A DNA stretch of 26,941 nt from contig JAVKOQ010000570.1 of NCBI GenBank assembly GCA_031835245.1, forward strand, positions 1 to 26,941, in the 5' to 3' direction. Source of the DNA: Balamuthia mandrillaris. Its lineage: Eukaryota > Discosea > Longamoebia > Balamuthiidae. Positions within the stretch are counted from its first letter, which is position 1. Each line of letters opens with the position of its first letter. This document shows positions 10,393 to 19,109 of the stretch, piece by piece. The translations under genes and the position numbers were made by a program. The notes under the pieces are model-generated. The model was not told the origin of the DNA and made no database searches. It worked only from the letters and a program-made list of their open reading frames with translations.

Positions 10393-10574
10393 TCCATCAC
10401 CATCCCTATTGCCAAGAAAATGTAACCTCAATAAGTGAGAAGAAAAAACAGAGAAAAACAGCAGAAGCAAGAGGGAGAGAGCAAGAGAGAGTACATACAC
10501 ATTATTGCTTAAAGCCCCTGTTATGAGGCATCTGCATGTGGAAGACTTAAGTTAAACAAAAGCATCAAAGAAAC

Positions 10575-10720
10575 AGCAAGGACAAGGACAAGGACAAGAA
10601 GAACAAGAACAAGAACAAGAACAAGAACAAGAACAAGAACAAGAACAAGAACAAGAACAAGAACAAGAACAAGAAGAAGAACAAGAACAAGAACAAGAAC
10701 AAGAACAAGAACTAGAACTA
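10575..10720. repeat. AAGAAC hexamer array
   Basis: More than 20 near-perfect AAGAAC/ACAAGA units, with a few AAGGAC units at the left edge. The minus strand would read as Leu-Val repeats. I treat this as a microsatellite, not a gene. The same word dominates the purine repeat inside the ABC remnant at 2874-2985. Confidence 0.92.
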
Positions 10721-10886
10721 CAACAAGAACTAACAGCAACCAACCAATAACCTAACCAACGACCACAACCAAAGATAATGATGACAGATGACAACAATGA
10801 CAACAAAGACGATGATGATGGCTATGAAGAAAGAAAGAAAGAAAGAATGAATTAAAGAAAAAGAAACAAAAACAAATAGTACATAC

Positions 10887-11293
10887 ACTCTTCCTCGGCT
10901 GGTAACAAAGATATCTCATGCCTGATATCAGAATTGTAAAGGTACCGATTTGGGTGATCATATGATGGCACCACAGAGACCAGACGGCATGCTTGAAAGA
11001 AAGAGGGATAGCCTGTGGTCCCATCAGCGCTGGAAGTTGGATTGAGCAGGGGCTGTTGAGATTGTTCTCCATCACACCAAAAAAACTCCATGGATCCACC
11101 CCCGAGCATCGCCTGCGATTGGTCTTGTTGATCTTCCTCAATGTTCTGTTGCTCTTTTTCTTTTCCTTTGTCCTGCGCTTCTTTTTGTTTTTTCAGTTGA
11201 ATGTTATGTTGATGTGTTTTGCTTCGAAAGTGTCGACTTCTTTGTTGAGGAAGTACAACGTTACAAACCGAACAGAGAATGGGGCCGCGTCTT
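10887..11293 (-). CDS. C2H2/U1-type zinc-finger protein, internal exon
   Basis: One exon, bounded by an acceptor CTCCAAAG (11294) and a donor GTATGT (10886), encodes about 135 residues. Near its start is CSVCNVVLPQQRSRHFRSKT followed by HQHN: two Cys separated by two residues, then two His, as in matrin/U1-type C2H2 fingers that bind RNA or DNA. A Lys/Glu/Gln-rich helix (QLKKQKEAQDKGKEKEQQN) follows, then a Ser/Pro-rich part. I could not find a convincing first exon with ATG or a downstream last exon. The frame upstream of 11293 lacks a Met and has a stop. The gene is therefore partial in this reading, and possibly broken. Confidence 0.5.
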
Positions 11294-11796
11294 CTTTGGA
11301 GAAGGCATGAGCGTAGTTGGTAGATGATAATCGACTTTTTTGCTTTCGGGCAGAAGTGCGCCGTGTTGAGCCGTGAGACAAGGAATAGATTAGAATTGAA
11401 GATAAAAAAATATCGACCAACATTACAGGTACCTTCTTCGCATATCAACTCGTTGAAGATGAAGACCCAGCACGCCACACAAAATCAAGTTCCTTGTGCT
11501 GCCTCTCCCGCGTTTTAGTCTTTCCCCTTTTTTCTCTTCAGACAAAAAAAAATGAAAAAAAAAAAGGGCAACTTGTTAACGCGGAATAAATTAAAGACCA
11601 ATTAATTTAGTATTTTCATGAAAATATTCGAAGAAGTTTTTATTTCGATTCCTTTTTCTTTGTTGTAACCAACTTTGCCCTCTGCTACACTACAATGGTT
11701 CTCTCTCTCCATCCTCCTTGTTCCTCTTTCTTTACTAATATCTTGTACTTCTTCTTTCCTGGATTCACTTGTCTCTCTCTTCTCCTTCACTTCCAG

Positions 11797-11902
11797 ACTT
11801 GGGCCGTCTGTTGAGGGTGGCAGCATTCATGGGAGCGTTGCAGCAACCATCACCTCTTTTCAAGGCTCATAGCCTTGGACAAAAGCAAAGCATGCCTACA
11901 AG
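11797..11902 (+). other. Possible exon, unrecognised
   Basis: A strong polypyrimidine tract and acceptor (CACTTCCAG) precede a 106-bp open stretch with a GTACTC donor. The open frame reads VAAFMGALQQPSPLFKAHS then LGQKQSMPTR. A last exon could lie at about 12179-12232 (GTGTTTGCTCG onward to TGA), but the phases do not match with the obvious splice sites. No family is recognised. Confidence 0.25.
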
Positions 11903-12021
11903 GTACTCTTACTATCGTTCTTTTTCTTTTTTTATTCACTTTTTCTCTTTATTCTATTCTATTCTCTTCTTTTCATCATTCTCTCCTCTTTGTCATTCTC
12001 TTCATCATTCTCTTCGTCATT

Positions 12022-12189
12022 CTCTTCTCTTTTCTGGCCCTCTCATCTTACTGGCCCTGGGGTGAATAAGGTGTTTGCTCGTTCTCTTTGTTGTTCTCTT
12101 CTCTTCTCTTCATCATTCTCTTCATTGTTCTCTTCTCTTTTCTGGCCCTCTCATCTTACTGGCCCTGGGGTGAATAAGGTGTTTGCTCG
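12022..12189. repeat. 108-bp tandem duplication
   Basis: A block of about 60 bp, including TCTGGCCCTCTCATCTTACT and GGGGTGAATAAGGTGTTTGC, occurs at about 12022-12081 and again at 12130-12189. The period is 108 bp (36 codons). The sequence between the copies is CT-rich. Because the period is a multiple of three, one + frame encodes LFWPSHLTGPGVNKVFAR twice. Whether this is translated is unknown. Confidence 0.85.
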
Positions 12190-12322
12190 TGGTGCATTTT
12201 ATTGTCATGCATCACTTGACAAAACTGCCTGATTCTTCAAATAAACAAAACACTTTTTAACTCCCTGTTCCTCTTTTTTCTTTCAAAACTCGGTATGATT
12301 CTCACTTACCAAAGTGCCATGG

Positions 12323-12365
12323 AAAAAGGGGCGAAAACAGGCCTGCCCTGTTTTCGCCCCTTTTT
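12323..12365. repeat. Perfect 19-bp hairpin with 5-base loop
   Basis: The arm 12323-12341 is the exact reverse complement of 12347-12365, with a 5-base loop CCTGC. The stem core is GGGGCGAAAACAGG, and the right arm ends in a T run. This shape resembles an intrinsic terminator but lies in a eukaryotic-type region at one end of the interspersed repeat copy B, so a transposon or structural role is more likely. Confidence 0.9.
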
Positions 12366-12528
12366 TTTTACCCCCTTTTTTGCTTTCCTTTTCTGCCCCC
12401 TTCGGAAAAGGCGTAAAACAGCACACACTGTTCTTCTCCCTTTCTTTTTTAGCCCTGTTAGCAAAAACAGGCCTAGAACAGGATTTTGCCCTGTTTTAGG
12501 CCTTTTTTCCACGAATTATTTTTTCCCG

Positions 12529-12536
12529 TGACGTCA
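12529..12536. promoter_or_regulatory. TGACGTCA palindrome (CRE/bZIP-type site)
   Basis: An exact 8-bp CRE palindrome 50 bp upstream of the ankyrin-gene ATG. A second exact copy lies at 25946-25953. The motif is the known bZIP (CREB/ATF) target; use as a promoter element here is inference. Confidence 0.3.
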
Positions 12537-12585
12537 GCAGTGCCCTCCGCAGTAGACTTCAAGTGTGAAAGCAACGAAGAAAGGG

Positions 12586-13659
12586 ATGAACTGCAACAAA
12601 ACCAACGTTATCAGCAGCGATGCACCCACTCTTCCGTGTGAGATAATTGCTCACATAACTGCCATGTGCAGCCACAACACTAAAATCGTGCTTGCACATG
12701 TATGTCGCTCGCTAAAACTCGAAGTCGACCGCTATTTCCCACCCCGCCCTGGTGGCGCAAGACGTTATCTCTGGAGTCATGCGGAGGACCTGGAAGAACG
12801 GGCCTGGTGGACACCCCAGATGATGGAATGGCTGTGCAACCTCGAACATCATCCTTTGAATCCATCATCTGCCAGGTGTGGATATGACGAGGAGGAGGAG
12901 GAGGAGGAGGATGGGGACTACAGTGAAGAACACCCTGAAGAAGATCTCAGCCTGGAAATGTGTGAAGAAGGTAACCTGGAAGGGCTCAAATGGTTGATAA
13001 ACCATGACGGCCCAAAAGAGATGCATAAATTTATGCTGACAAGAGACGCTACGTCCATTCATAAAGCCGTTTTCAGCGGCCACCTGGATGTAGTTTCTTG
13101 GTTACACGATGACTTGGGGATGCCCTTGCTTGACAATTTATTCGAACTCGCCGCGGCTAGGGGAGATTTACACATGCTCCAATGGTTAGACGAACGTTCA
13201 GCATGTTCTTGGGATGTGAAAAGGGTGATCCTTACGGCGACTAGCTACGGTCGTCTAGAGGTCGCTCAATGGGCCCTAGGCGAGTGGGCACGAGGACGAG
13301 ACGAACTTTATCAATGGAGCCGCCGGTGCAAGAAGCGCAAACACCCAACCCAGGGCCTTATGTTGGACCTCGACACATCAGATATCTGTGATGTGGTACG
13401 AGGAGGTCATCTGGAGTGCGTTCGTTGGTTGCTGGCTGGAGATTGTCAACCCTATATTTCCACCTCCATTGGCAGGTTGAACGCAAGAACGATCCTCAGA
13501 ACTGCCGTTATTCTCGGTGACCTAGATGTTTGCCGCTTCATAAAACAGAGTTTCCAGGGCCATTTCACAAAGGGTACCAGCTATTCCCTCCGCAAGGTCG
13601 CCACGCGGAATGGACACCCGGAAATCGAACGGTGGCTCCAAGAGACTGTGATCGCATAA
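12586..13659 (+). CDS. F-box/ankyrin-repeat protein, intronless
   Basis: A single uninterrupted frame of 357 residues. ATG 12586 is the first Met; the frame opens earlier only at a GTG. Residues about 16-50 (LPCEIIAHITAMC...LAHVCRSLKLEV) look like a degenerate F-box, which would link to SCF ubiquitin ligases. An acidic run (seven Glu in a row) is at about 102-115. Residues about 125-355 hold six or more ankyrin-type units with the short G-x-L-(E/D)-V-x-x-W-L pattern: GHLDVVSWLHDD, GDLHMLQWLDE, GRLEVAQWALG, GHLECVRWLLAG, GDLDVCRFIKQS and GHPEIERWLQE. This pattern is common in amoeba and giant-virus F-box/ankyrin proteins and points to substrate capture. It is the only large gene here without introns and sits next to a repeat element, so arrival by transfer or retrocopying is possible. 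Confidence 0.85.
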   Translation: MNCNKTNVISSDAPTLPCEIIAHITAMCSHNTKIVLAHVCRSLKLEVDRYFPPRPGGARRYLWSHAEDLEERAWWTPQMMEWLCNLEHHPLNPSSARCGYDEEEEEEEDGDYSEEHPEEDLSLEMCEEGNLEGLKWLINHDGPKEMHKFMLTRDATSIHKAVFSGHLDVVSWLHDDLGMPLLDNLFELAAARGDLHMLQWLDERSACSWDVKRVILTATSYGRLEVAQWALGEWARGRDELYQWSRRCKKRKHPTQGLMLDLDTSDICDVVRGGHLECVRWLLAGDCQPYISTSIGRLNARTILRTAVILGDLDVCRFIKQSFQGHFTKGTSYSLRKVATRNGHPEIERWLQETVIA

Positions 13660-13865
13660 CATAATGTTTATTCGCTATAATCACTCGGCCACCGGGCCGG
13701 TGGTGAATGGACCTTGCAACACTCACTCCACATGAAAGCCTCCTGTGTATTGATTCTCTGTATGCAACAATTTGCTACTTCTTTCCTCGTTCCCTGCTTC
13801 TTTGTGTCTCTCTCAACTCAATCAAGAAAGAAACGAAATCTACTTACATTTTTTCTTGCTATACG

Positions 13866-14804
13866 TCAAACTGTTCTCCCAAAGAACTTGAGGCGAGTGT
13901 ATTCGTTCAACATGACGCCCGGTTTGGTCTCGTAGCTGAGCACAGCCAACACTCGTGGCACAGAGCCTTGTACTTCAGTCACCCGATGCAACGAGTTTCT
14001 TCCACAAAACAAAAGGAGAGTACCAGGCTCCATCGGTAGCCTTCTCTTCCGGTTCTCTTGCTCTTCTTCTGATCCTGCTTCATCGTCTTCGTTGGCAGCA
14101 GTTCTCAAGATGTGGTCCACTTGCTTGTAACGAGGGTCTAATGGAGTTCTGAGGTTGGGCACGTATTCGAAATGGCCTCCTTCCTCAGGAGACTGCAGCA
14201 ATAAAGTGACCGCGAACTCTCCACGGTCAAAGTGCCAGCCGAGGTTGTCTCCTTGGTTGTAGATGTGGATGTTGAGTGCGCCCAGAGGGTCGGCTGTTCG
14301 ATAGAGCTTCTCTTTGCCCAACACCTGTGACCACGAGGACCCCTTAGTTCGAACGTTTTTGTTGTTGTTGCAAAGTAACACACATCACAAATAAAAGCAC
14401 AAAATAAAAAGGAACATAGGACTTACTGCTGCCAAAAAGTCGGTCAAAGCATCCCAATGAAAGACCTGAGCAACAGGATTAGCGTCAGAGATCTGGTCAT
14501 AGGTGACACAGGTCTTTGCAGAACGCTGACTACGGTTCCTAGGGTGATCCTCATCCAAGGTTGGGTCCTCCTGTTCCAAGTAGACGTTGTGCGCGTTATC
14601 GCTGTGGTAGGCCACGCCAGAGGCTTGCACGCGCAGCACCTCCTCGACGCTCTTCCTGCACACGCTTTCGTCCTTCAGGAAGCCAGGCAGCGCGCAGTGG
14701 CCTTGTTCCTCCAACTGGTGGCGCAACTTGGCGAGCAGGCCCTGCCCCTCCTCGCTGTCCAGCTGATCCACGGGATAGCGTTCCAGGTTGACGTGTTGCG
14801 CCAT
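13866..14804 (-). CDS. 2-oxoglutarate/Fe(II)-dependent oxygenase (BesD/HalD-like)
   Basis: Two exons, 14427-14804 and 13866-14324, join in phase 0 (GTAAGT donor, GGTCACAG acceptor) to give 278 residues. The double-stranded beta-helix core shows the iron triad His157-x-Asp159 (GDNLGWHFDRGEFAVTLLL) and distal His239 (GRNSLHRVTEV). Arg250 is placed to bind 2-oxoglutarate (SVPRVLAVLSYETKPGVM). The whole pattern, including EEGGHFEYVPNLR and EPGTLLLFCGRNSLHRVT, recalls bacterial free-amino-acid halogenases and hydroxylases of the BesD/HalD group. The halogenases replace the Asp with Gly to make room for chloride. Here Asp159 is kept, so hydroxylation is the expected reaction, perhaps of an amino acid (inference). 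An acidic insert lies at about 204-216. No signal peptide is seen, so it is probably cytosolic. Confidence 0.85.
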
Positions 14805-15017
14805 CCCTGCCTTGTCGTCTTTCTTCTCCGTTTTTTATTATTATTTTTCTGCTTCACAAAAAAAGAAATGAAAAGATAAGGTGGGCGGCAGGTGGTGGAC
14901 TGGCAGAACGAGAGCCTATTCAGTCAAGAGGCTGTTAGCGTCGTTGCCATATCCTTAGGCCAGTTGTTCTGTCAGGAATTTCCCTGGACTCCTACAACTA
15001 CGTTCTTTGTGCGCGTG

Positions 15018-15260
15018 CTAAGGACTAGTTGCTGCGAGCTGGACCGAAATAACAGGGAAACGGTCCCTTAATAAACAGGTATCGAGTATGATTTTCACGT
15101 GGGGTGAGCTTCGTCGCCAATGGCCCAGCATGATTTGACTGGAGCCACTGGTGTTTTTGCCTGTGCCGTGTTCTTGCCAATAGGCCGCAAACTCCTCCGT
15201 GGATTGGTTGAGGCGCTGGAGTTCGGTTTGGTGGAGCACTGTTGGAAAAAGACGGGCCAT
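15018..15260 (-). CDS. Hypothetical 80-residue frame
   Basis: An ATG at 15260 opens an 80-residue frame (MARLFPTVLHQTELQRLNQS, then TEEFAAYWQEHGTGK) ending at 15018. The N-terminal half looks like a helical protein; the C-terminal half is not distinctive. The same frame continues upstream into the repeat at 15268-15482. I recognise no family. It may be an exon, a gene remnant or chance. Confidence 0.25.
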   Translation of the reverse strand: MARLFPTVLHQTELQRLNQSTEEFAAYWQEHGTGKNTSGSSQIMLGHWRRSSPHVKIILDTCLLRDRFPVISVQLAATSP

Positions 15261-15267
15261 CACGGAG

Positions 15268-15482
15268 GCATCTCGTTCGGAGGCCTGAGGAGCACGCCAC
15301 TCATTTACTATGCCGGTGCTCAATCCAACAAACACTACAAAGCATCTCGTTCGGAGGCCTGAGGAGCACGCCACTCAGTTACTCCCCCGTTTTGTAATGT
15401 GAGAGGAGCAGCAGTAGCTTCCAAAAGGGCTTTATAGTGTTTGTTGGATTGAGCACCGGCATAGTAACTTAGTGGCGTGTCC
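15268..15482. repeat. Composite direct plus inverted repeat
   Basis: A 36-bp block (GCATCTCGTTCGGAGGCCTG...) occurs exactly at 15268-15303 and 15342-15377, with a period of 74 bp. Overlapping it, the 53-bp segment 15290-15342 recurs inverted at 15430-15482 with 48 of 53 matches, including a perfect 33-bp core. The arms could fold into a long hairpin around an 87-bp loop that contains the second direct copy. The structure lies between the divergent oxygenase and TPR-SET genes. Confidence 0.9.
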
Positions 15483-15678
15483 ACTATCCAAACATTCTGT
15501 TTCTTCACTTTACCTCTGTTGTGTGGCTCGCTTGTTTCATGAAAGTTACATAAGGTTTTTTAGGGAGGGTTAGTTAGTTTCACAAAGCGTCGCCACAAAC
15601 AAAAAATAAAACAAAAAAGCAAAATCATAAACAAGAGCACAAACAAACAAGCAGGAGGGGCTGACTGCTGACACCGCA

Positions 15679-18110
15679 ATGAACCGCCAAACGAGAAAGG
15701 GAGCAAAGAAACAAACCAGAGCGAGGTCCAGTTCAGATGCTTTCACCAATACAAGCGCTAGCAGAGAACTGGAGGCTGTGTTGCGTCGGCTGGTTGGTGG
15801 TGGTGCTGAGGCCCGACCCCAACCCATGTCCCGAGAGGAGATCCTTGCGGGATATCGTGCCTTTAGGAGTGAAATGAAGGCACAGAGCAGCATGTATTCC
15901 TTGCGAGCCTCCGTAGCTGCTCCTTTTATGCACAAAACCAACTCTGACGGAAGAACTGCACTCAAGGACAAGAAACCCATTCCGTTGCGTTGCATGACAC
16001 TCAACAATGTACACGAGGGCAAAGTCTTCTACTGCCGCACCATTGAGGATGCCTGCCGGGCGACGGCGCTCATCAGCATTGTGGAGGACCAGGAAGGACA
16101 GGTCACGCGGTTAGCGCTTTACAACTACGCCATGCAAACGGCAGTTCCTGAGGCAGTGCTCCCACGAGGTACTCGCTTGGCCCTTCTCGATCCTTTTTAC
16201 AAGATGGCGATGGACGGACAGCCCGTGCTACGCTGTGACAACCCAGCCGCAGTGGTGGTCTTCGATCCCACTGAATGTTTTCCTGGAGAGGAAAAAGAAG
16301 AAAGAGCACCAGAAACTGCTGACATGGAAGCCCAAGCCAATGCCTGGAAGCAAAAAGGCGTAAGGCACTTTTCTGAGCAGCGCTTTGAGGACGCTGTTTC
16401 CTGCTTCAGCAAAGCCCTACAACTGGACCCCAACAACGCTGTCGTGTTGTCCAATCGGGCTCAATGCTATCTTCACCTGCAGCATCCGTGGCGAGCCTGG
16501 CTCGATGCTTCTAATGCACTTTCCCTCGACCCTTCGTCTGTCAAGAGCCACTTTCGCAGTGCCACCGCTTTAGTTCAGCTGCGTCGCTTTGATGAGGCCG
16601 CTCACCATCTGCAACTGCTGGAACAACGAGCTCCGAATGATCCCGCTGTAAGAAAGCTTGCAGTTGATCTTGTCCGACAAAGAGCAGAAGGTAACTGATG
16701 GCCTTTTGTTATCTATTCCTTTGTGGCCCTCTTCCTATTTTTCTTGTCATTCAGTATTGGTTGCCTTTTCCTCATTGGCAAAGATTCCATAAAGCGGAGC
16801 AGGGTGCATACGACATCTTGGCCATGGAAACAGAAACAAAGAAATCGACGCTCAAGAACCACCTCGTGGGTCATTCTGACTTTCGCTCTCCTTGCGTCAA
16901 AGTAGTCCCTGTTATGGAGAACAACAAAGGGCGGGGAGTTGTGGCCACGACGTCGCTATCCCCCGGCACCCTTGTGTTTGCATCCAAGGCGCTTGCATCA
17001 GCCTTTCCCCATGACCTGGCTGAGCGTCGCACTGGCCTCAACATGGATGTGCAAACTCGGTCCTTGACCACTGGCGCTCATGAGGCAATGACGATAACCA
17101 TCATTCAGCGCCTAATGCACGCTTCACCTGATGACGTTTCAGCCTTTTATCAGCTCTTTTCTGGCGGCTACTCTTCAACTGGCAAACTGAACGATGGTCA
17201 AGTGTCAGACGAAACGAAAGGGATAGACGCACCAACCACTCCTATGATCGACATGGACTGTATCAAAGCCATCATTCGCTTCAATTCGTTTGGTCCTCAC
17301 CCTTTCTCTGAGGACTGTACTTCAGAAGATTCCGCATTGACGGAAAAGCCGTCTGGCTTGTGGCTTGACCCTTCTTACTTGAATCACTCCTGCCAACCTA
17401 ACTGCAACTACTTCTTTGTCGGAGACTTCATGTTCGTGGTCACTGCAACCCAAATCGCTGCTGGCGAAGAGCTGACAGTTGCCTATCTGCCTCCCTTTCT
17501 CCCTTTTTCCCAGCGCCAATCAAAGCTGCTCTCAGGCTGGAAGTTTGAATGTCGCTGCCCTCGCTGCGCTCCTTTCCTCCCTTCCTCTCTCTGTTTTTCT
17601 GCTTCTCCTTCTCCTTCTCCTTCTGCTTCTCCTTCTTCACTTCTGTCAACAAAGGAGAAGGAATTTATGGACGAATATGAGGCACTCTTGCAAAGAGGAG
17701 GCGTAACCAGAACAGAAGCCGAGGACTTGTTAGCCCGCATTGATGCTCTGGGTGCCAGCGACTCTTTGATGGGTGCCCCATTGCTTCCATTACTAACGCT
17801 GCTGTCAAACCTCTTCTACGACGACCCAGAACGGTGCTACAAGTACTGCGATAGGGCCGTAAGTCTCGCTGCTTCTGTGATCGGCCCAGGACACAGCCAA
17901 GCGGAGACGGCCCTGCTCTCAAAGGCATGTTTTTTGGTGGAAAACGGCCGGATGAGGGAAGCGCAGAGCATCGTGCGCACCGCCATCAGAGCGCACAACC
18001 GCGCCCACTGCATTCCACCAGAGGATACCACGCACTTTGCCCGAGTTTACCTCCCTGACTTCCCCGCTCTCTGCATCTTCGTGGGAGGAGGCCATCATTT
18101 GGCCGCATAA
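15679..18110 (+). CDS. TPR-SET domain protein (SMYD-like lysine methyltransferase type)
   Basis: Exon 15679-16690 ends GAAG|GTAACT; exon 2 starts at 16795 after CCATAAAG. Joined in phase, they give 775 residues and remove an apparent stop at 16696-16698. The junction (AEAEQGAYDI) matches the EQGxYD stretch that links TPR and SET in this family. Residues about 215-330 hold TPR units (KQKGVRHFSEQRFEDAVSCF, SKALQLDPNNAVVLSNRAQC). The SET domain runs from about 365 to 600. It has GRGVVATTSLSPGTLVF at its start, NHSCQPN at 534-540 and GEELTVAYLPPF (AdoMet and substrate pocket), followed by a post-SET Cys cluster FECRCPRC. A Ser/Pro run and a C-terminal helical repeat region follow, as in SMYD proteins. 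Expected activity is lysine methylation of histone or other protein targets, with TPRs for partner binding. The stop is 90 bp before the next gene. Confidence 0.88.
16691..16794 (+). other. Intron joining the TPR and SET parts
   Basis: 104-bp GT-AG intron (GTAACT ... CATAAAG). Without removing it, the sequence reads as two separate overlapping frames with an in-frame TGA. Splicing restores one frame. Phase 1 on both sides supports the junction, although other AG sites nearby give other phases. Confidence 0.75.
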
Positions 18111-18200
18111 AACCAAAAATTTTAGTGGAAAAAGTTTTTTAATTTAAAGCAAACAGAAGAGAAAGGAACAACACAAGGCCAAAAACACAAAACGTAGCAG

Positions 18201-18365
18201 ATGGAGGATTTGCCTGACGAGCTTGTGCTTCACATATTTCATTATTTGAGCGTGGAGGTAAAAGATGTTGCGCACAACTGTAGCTTCCTGATCTAACTCT
18301 CCTTTTTCTGGCCCACTGCCGTCCGCCATCGTTTTCTTTATGCGTTTTTTCTGTTTCTCTCTCCC

Positions 18366-18419
<54 letters not shown>

Positions 18420-19073
18420 TCTCTTTCTCTCTCTTTGCTACGCTTTTATCATGTTAAAAGGAGTTGGTGTCCTTTAGCCTGGCAGGAAGGCGTTGGCTGA
18501 ATCTCAGCATTGAACCAAAGTTCTGGTTCGTTATTTTATTTTGTCTTCTCCACAGAGATAAGTACAGAGAGTGACAGCATCTGAATAGGCGGTCCTTCGC
18601 AAAGGAAGCTACCTCTGGCATTGTTGAGATCGAAGATGGACTTGTGGAGGACTGGAAGGGTTTTTACCGCACTTACCTTCATCACAGGGCGCCAGAAACG
18701 ATTGCATTGGACCTGCAGACTCTCTTTCTCATGAAGCGGCTTTGTCTTCCTTCCTCTTCTCCTGACTTCTTGCAGCTTTACGCCTACGTCTACTATAACC
18801 AGCCGGACAATGATACGCGCCAGACGTTGTGCCTTGACATCGCTGAGGTGAGTACAAAGAATAGCAAACGAAGAGACGTAGAACACTAACTGTCTTTCTT
18901 CATGCAACCTAGTCTCAACTTGACAGAATGAAGCTTCAGCTGACTCTCACGTTTAAGCCAAAGGAGTCCCAATGCCCTGTGTTCTTTTATGGCCAGGTTC
19001 TTTCCTTCCTCTTTTCTATGCTTCTCCCATTCGCCGCTGCTGCTCTCATTCTCTGCTCTCCCTCTCGCTCTTC

Positions 19074-19109
<36 letters not shown>

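Larger units (their letters stand above)
9833..10886. other. Repeat-rich stretch without a supportable gene
   Basis: Holds TTGGCA repeats near 9855-9880, one copy of an interspersed element (about 10015-10235), a GCCATC tract and an AAGAAC array. No open frame here has recognisable motifs. Confidence 0.6.
12323..12540 (-). repeat. Short interspersed repeat, copy B (bounds approximate)
   Basis: Reverse-oriented relative of copy A at 10015-10235, with two exact shared blocks (12447-12460 and 12512-12526) and the same AACAGG/CCTGTT word content. It carries the perfect hairpin at one end and a TGACGTCA palindrome at the other, and stops about 45 bp before the ankyrin gene. It is non-coding. Confidence 0.6.

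Noticed and set aside
10124-10438. Open frame containing QVHYRELLQLTWPYVTQYA
   Set aside because: It starts inside interspersed repeat copy A and runs into the GCCATC tract. No motif or splice support.
10575-10720. CRISPR-like array
   Set aside because: Units are six bases with no spacers. It is a microsatellite in a eukaryotic context.
10521-10739. Leu-Val repeat open frame on the minus strand (and Cys-Ser repeat in another frame)
   Set aside because: Artefact of the AAGAAC hexamer array; it shows all frames open, as simple repeats do.
11602-11826. 74-residue minus-strand frame rich in Glu, Lys and Arg
   Set aside because: It lies antisense to a pyrimidine tract and candidate exon; the charge comes from the purine-rich complement. 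No motif is present.
12323-12370. Bacterial intrinsic terminator
   Set aside because: The hairpin plus T run fits the shape, but all surrounding genes are spliced eukaryotic genes and the element is part of an interspersed repeat.
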